The notes under the pieces were generated by a model that saw nothing but the letters and a program-made list of their open reading frames with translations, was not told where the DNA came from and made no database searches. DNA of 17,380 nucleotides from Prevotella sp. CAG:1092. Lineage in GTDB: Bacteria > Bacteroidota > Bacteroidia > Bacteroidales > Bacteroidaceae. Below are positions 14,780 to 17,380 of the stretch, piece after piece. Positions within the stretch are counted from its first letter, which is position 1. Each line of letters begins with the position of its first letter. Both the position numbers and the translations under genes were made by a program. The stretch is from the NCBI GenBank assembly GCA_000436915.1, contig HF994178.1:85846-103225 (forward strand), given 5' to 3'.

Positions 14780-15454
14780 CTATACCTCTTCCAGCAGTGG
14801 CGAGAGATAGAACTTAGGGAAATACTTTACCTCCTTGCCTTCCGCAAGTCTGCAAAGGATATTCACGCAATAGCCTGCGGCAATATATGCCCCAATGCTC
14901 AGTTGTGGGAAAGATTTCTCTGAATAGTTCTTGATGGCTTCGTCTATCCAAGGTACAGGCTTCTGCCAAAACATACCATACTGCGAGATGTACTTGCCAA
15001 GCTTTCTTTGGAATATATCGGCATTCCAACTATCAAGAGCAATCCTATCTTCATTCTTTTCGATAGAATCCTCTTCATGCTTCTCTATAGAACCCTCATC
15101 TGAATTTCGCTTTTTTACCTCGCTGAAAGGATAGCCTTTCGGTTTTTCCACGGCGAGGAAAGCTGCCTTGCCAAAGTTGACGGCATGGATGACAGGAATG
15201 CCCTGCTTCTTGCATTTCTCATCGAAGGCAAACGAGGCTTCTGTATCGTGCAGCGTGGCATTCACGACATACTCTACCCCCGACAAATCACATTGCCCCA
15301 CATCTTCCATCGTCAGCGTGTCCTTTTCGAGACGAGAGATTCGGAATCTATCTTCTTGCAGAAGACGATTCTGGAAGTCATAGTGCAAGGCACAGGAAGC
15401 TATCAAGCCTCCCATGTCTGCACCTGCTATCATAACATTAACTTGATTATTCAT
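14780..15454 (-). CDS. Short degenerate ThiF/E1-like protein
   Basis: The product has 224 residues. YVVNATLHDTEASFAFDEKCKKQGIPVIHAV (62-92) matches the E1/ThiF/MoeB block around the conserved D-N-x-x-x-R strand and following helix. SIGAYIAAGYCVNILCRLAEGK (186-207) resembles the C-terminal helix of that fold. Near the N-terminus VMIAGADMGGLIAS (7-20) resembles the glycine-rich nucleotide loop. The segment between is only about 45 residues, and the NxNRQ/Arg/Lys adenylation motifs and the CxxC zinc sites of active E1 enzymes are absent. A charged insert (114-138) contains an 8-residue tandem repeat. It is probably a non-catalytic partner or a decayed enzyme. The start ATG lies 12 bp after the receptor stop codon, so the two are one operon. 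Confidence 0.6.
   Translation of the reverse strand: MNNQVNVMIAGADMGGLIASCALHYDFQNRLLQEDRFRISRLEKDTLTMEDVGQCDLSGVEYVVNATLHDTEASFAFDEKCKKQGIPVIHAVNFGKAAFLAVEKPKGYPFSEVKKRNSDEGSIEKHEEDSIEKNEDRIALDSWNADIFQRKLGKYISQYGMFWQKPVPWIDEAIKNYSEKSFPQLSIGAYIAAGYCVNILCRLAEGKEVKYFPKFYLSPLLEEV
15048..15095 (-). repeat. 24-bp tandem duplication inside the ThiF-like gene
   Basis: Two adjacent 24-bp units (15048-15071 and 15072-15095) are identical at 20 of 24 positions. They encode EDSIEKNE (residues 128-135) and EGSIEKHE (120-127). The duplication lies in a hydrophilic loop and keeps the reading frame, so it probably changes only loop length. Confidence 0.8.
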
Positions 15455-15466
15455 ATCGTTGAGAGA

Positions 15467-17380
15467 TTAGAAACGGTTTATTTCCTCATTACCTGCACCT
15501 TTACCCTTATATCGGTTTCTTGAAGTATTGAAGTTGTACTGCAATGTCAAGAGCAAGGCACGAGTATCACTTGTCATGTTTTGCCTAAGTGTAACATCCT
15601 TGTTGTAGAATGTAACATTACGGTAGCTCTTGTTGAAAATGTCATTGGCTTCAAGCGACACGGAGAAACGATTTTTCCAGAAAGCCTTGTAAAGTTTGGC
15701 ATTGAGGTACGAGGAAGAACCGAGTTTCATGTTGTCCTTGTTGCCACGGCTATTCCATTCCATATCGATGTTCATCCAAATGTCTCCAGGCAGATGGATA
15801 GCATTTTGGAACTGTACAATTCCCAAAGGATTGCTAAAGGATTTGCGTTCACCCATATACTCGCCTGTGAACCACTGTTTGATGATGCCAGCATTCACTT
15901 TGGGTTCCCAAATACCAACCTTAAATTGTGCGCCAACAAATGCTTGTAGTTCATCTATCTTTGGAGTGTTCTCCATGGTGATCAATTTCACCTCTCCGTC
16001 CTCGCAATACGATTTCGTAGTCTGGATAAATGCATCCTTTCTATGTTCGTATGAAATCTTCGCAAAGAATTGCTTCCATGCACCCATCAATTCCACAGAA
16101 TGAATCTTCATAGGGCATAGGTAAGGATTGCCACTTTCCAAGGTCAAACGATTGACATAGTTGACTGTTCCATCAAGGTCATCGTATGAAGGACGCTGGG
16201 TCTTGCTTGTATAGCTCAATGACAATTGCGTTTTTCCAATCTCTGTAGAAATAGACAAAGAAGGGAAAACGTTGTTGTAAGTCTTGCTTTGGTCTTCCTT
16301 GAGTTGGCTATTTTCCGTGTATTTGAAGTTGACATGCTCGTAACGAAGTCCTGCCTCTACGGCAACCTTTCCGAACTGCTGACCTATGGAGAGAAAACCA
16401 GCCATGTTTTTCTCATCGCTCTTGGTGTTGCTATTTCCGATAGTAGCCATATTGATGTTGAAATCATTCAATGTCTGTGAGGCGGTGTACTCATTGCCCA
16501 CTTCAAGTTGTCCTTTCCACAGAGGATAGCTCAAAACTATCTTCTCGGCAAACATTCGTGAGTGCCCGATACCATTGGATGTAATCGAATTGTCCTCATT
16601 GTTGAGGTTTATCTCCGACAGATCGGAAGTCTTGCGCTTTTTTCTCCACATGTAGTCCATGTTGAAGTCAACGCCAAGTTTGCCCACTTCTCCATTGTAA
16701 TAGATATTGGCATGATGCTTAGGCATGGCATGTGTCCTGTTGAGTCCTACGGTGGAAACCATATCTTTCAGAGTTCCATCTGCATACGAAGTGGTTTTAT
16801 AATCAGGATGTTCCTTTTGCAGTCCCACTCCATTCACATAATAAGCGCCAATGGAATGATGCTCATTGAGCATCCATGACAATCCAAACTTGCCGAAGAA
16901 CTCATTGTTTCGCATACGACCGATGCTTTCTATGTTCTGAAGCCAATTGGTAGAAGCTTTCGTTTCCAGGTCCGTGACTCCATAGCTATAGAATTTGCCG
17001 GTATAATAATTGAGATTGGAGAATAGTTCCAAGCCTCCTTTACGATATTTCAAGTTTGCTTGCTCCATGCTCGAAAAATAGTGTCGGAAACCATTTTGGG
17101 CACGAAGTGTTCCACCAAAGCCTTCACCTTGCGATGGTTTGGTACGAATACGAATGACAGACTTGACTGAAGCATCATACTTGGCACCAGGATTGGTGAT
17201 GACTTCCACATTCTTGATGTCTTGTGAGTTGAGTTGTGCAAGCTCGTTTTTGTCTTGTACGACACGCCCATTGATATAGATAAGTGGTGTACCCTTGCCA
17301 AACACCTCGAAGTTGCCGTCTCTTCCTGTAACCATTGGCACTTGGCGCAACACATCATTTGCTGTGCCAGCATGAGAAAG
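15467..17380 (-). CDS. TonB-dependent receptor-like outer-membrane beta-barrel protein (partial, 5' end off window)
   Basis: The 637 visible residues run from the window edge (LSHAGTANDVLRQVPMVTG) to a stop at 15467-15469. The first 75 residues are the end of a plug domain: VLRQVPMVTGRDGNFEVFG, PLIYINGRVV, NVEVITNPGAKYDAS and SVIRIRTK. The rest is an antiparallel beta barrel of the OMP_b-brl_3 type with repeated aromatic strands, for example SLSYTSKTQRPSYDDL and YLNAKLYKAFWKNRFSVSLEANDIFNKSY. The protein should sit in the outer membrane and import or sense a ligand with TonB energy. The signal peptide and carboxypeptidase-like N-terminal domain lie outside. A GTG at 17353 is internal, not the start, because the frame stays open and conserved upstream of it. 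No SusD gene is next to it, so it is not a SusCD pair here. The ThiF-like gene follows after 12 bp. Confidence 0.93.
   Translation of the reverse strand, partial: LSHAGTANDVLRQVPMVTGRDGNFEVFGKGTPLIYINGRVVQDKNELAQLNSQDIKNVEVITNPGAKYDASVKSVIRIRTKPSQGEGFGGTLRAQNGFRHYFSSMEQANLKYRKGGLELFSNLNYYTGKFYSYGVTDLETKASTNWLQNIESIGRMRNNEFFGKFGLSWMLNEHHSIGAYYVNGVGLQKEHPDYKTTSYADGTLKDMVSTVGLNRTHAMPKHHANIYYNGEVGKLGVDFNMDYMWRKKRKTSDLSEINLNNEDNSITSNGIGHSRMFAEKIVLSYPLWKGQLEVGNEYTASQTLNDFNINMATIGNSNTKSDEKNMAGFLSIGQQFGKVAVEAGLRYEHVNFKYTENSQLKEDQSKTYNNVFPSLSISTEIGKTQLSLSYTSKTQRPSYDDLDGTVNYVNRLTLESGNPYLCPMKIHSVELMGAWKQFFAKISYEHRKDAFIQTTKSYCEDGEVKLITMENTPKIDELQAFVGAQFKVGIWEPKVNAGIIKQWFTGEYMGERKSFSNPLGIVQFQNAIHLPGDIWMNIDMEWNSRGNKDNMKLGSSSYLNAKLYKAFWKNRFSVSLEANDIFNKSYRNVTFYNKDVTLRQNMTSDTRALLLTLQYNFNTSRNRYKGKGAGNEEINRF

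Noticed and set aside
17351..17353. GTG as start of the outer-membrane receptor
   Set aside because: The frame stays open to the window edge and the residues before it (LSHAGTAND) belong to a normal plug domain, so the gene is partial.
12937..17380. Insertion sequence or integrase explaining the accessory region
   Set aside because: No transposase or integrase frame, terminal repeats or tRNA attachment site was seen in the window. Transfer is possible but unsupported.

Overview
The window looks like a chromosomal segment of a Bacteroidales bacterium, most likely Prevotella/Segatella-like. The supporting signs are moderate to low GC, promoters of the Bacteroidetes type (TTTG, 19-21 nt, TAnnTTTG), no clear Shine-Dalgarno sequences, and an outer-membrane beta-barrel receptor of the Bacteroidetes family.

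Region 1 to about 12.94 kb is mostly core metabolism and DNA maintenance. On the minus strand there is a leucine operon (leuA, then leuC running off the left edge). Its leader shows a full classical attenuator: a 30-residue leader peptide rich in Leu/Ile/Val codons, mutually exclusive pause and antiterminator helices, and an intrinsic terminator. Upstream of it lies dnaB (minus) with its own terminator. dnaB is divergent from ispE and an IDI-like Nudix hydrolase gene (plus). A minus-strand set follows: an orphan periplasmic-binding-protein-like lipoprotein, a 721-residue TPR protein 1 bp after it, and an iron-dependent alcohol dehydrogenase (fucO-like) ending at a hairpin terminator. Divergent from the lipoprotein gene are radA and queC (plus), closed by a strong terminator at 12899-12936.

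Region 12.94-17.38 kb has an accessory character. About 370 bp without a protein gene contains an inverted repeat, a Bacteroidetes promoter and a roughly 80-nt structured RNA candidate ending in its own terminator. Directly after it comes a 231-residue Abi-like HEPN protein (RNRIAHH motif). This layout of promoter, structured RNA, weak terminator and HEPN toxin-like gene resembles the AbiF-type RNA-antitoxin systems recently linked to the origin of Cas13, and it is the most interesting feature of the window. A PAS-LuxR regulator follows 15 bp later. Convergent with it, on the minus strand, are a short degenerate ThiF/E1-like protein and, upstream of that, a large OMP_b-brl_3/TonB-type receptor that runs off the right edge.

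Every assignment is by reading motifs only; no database search was possible.
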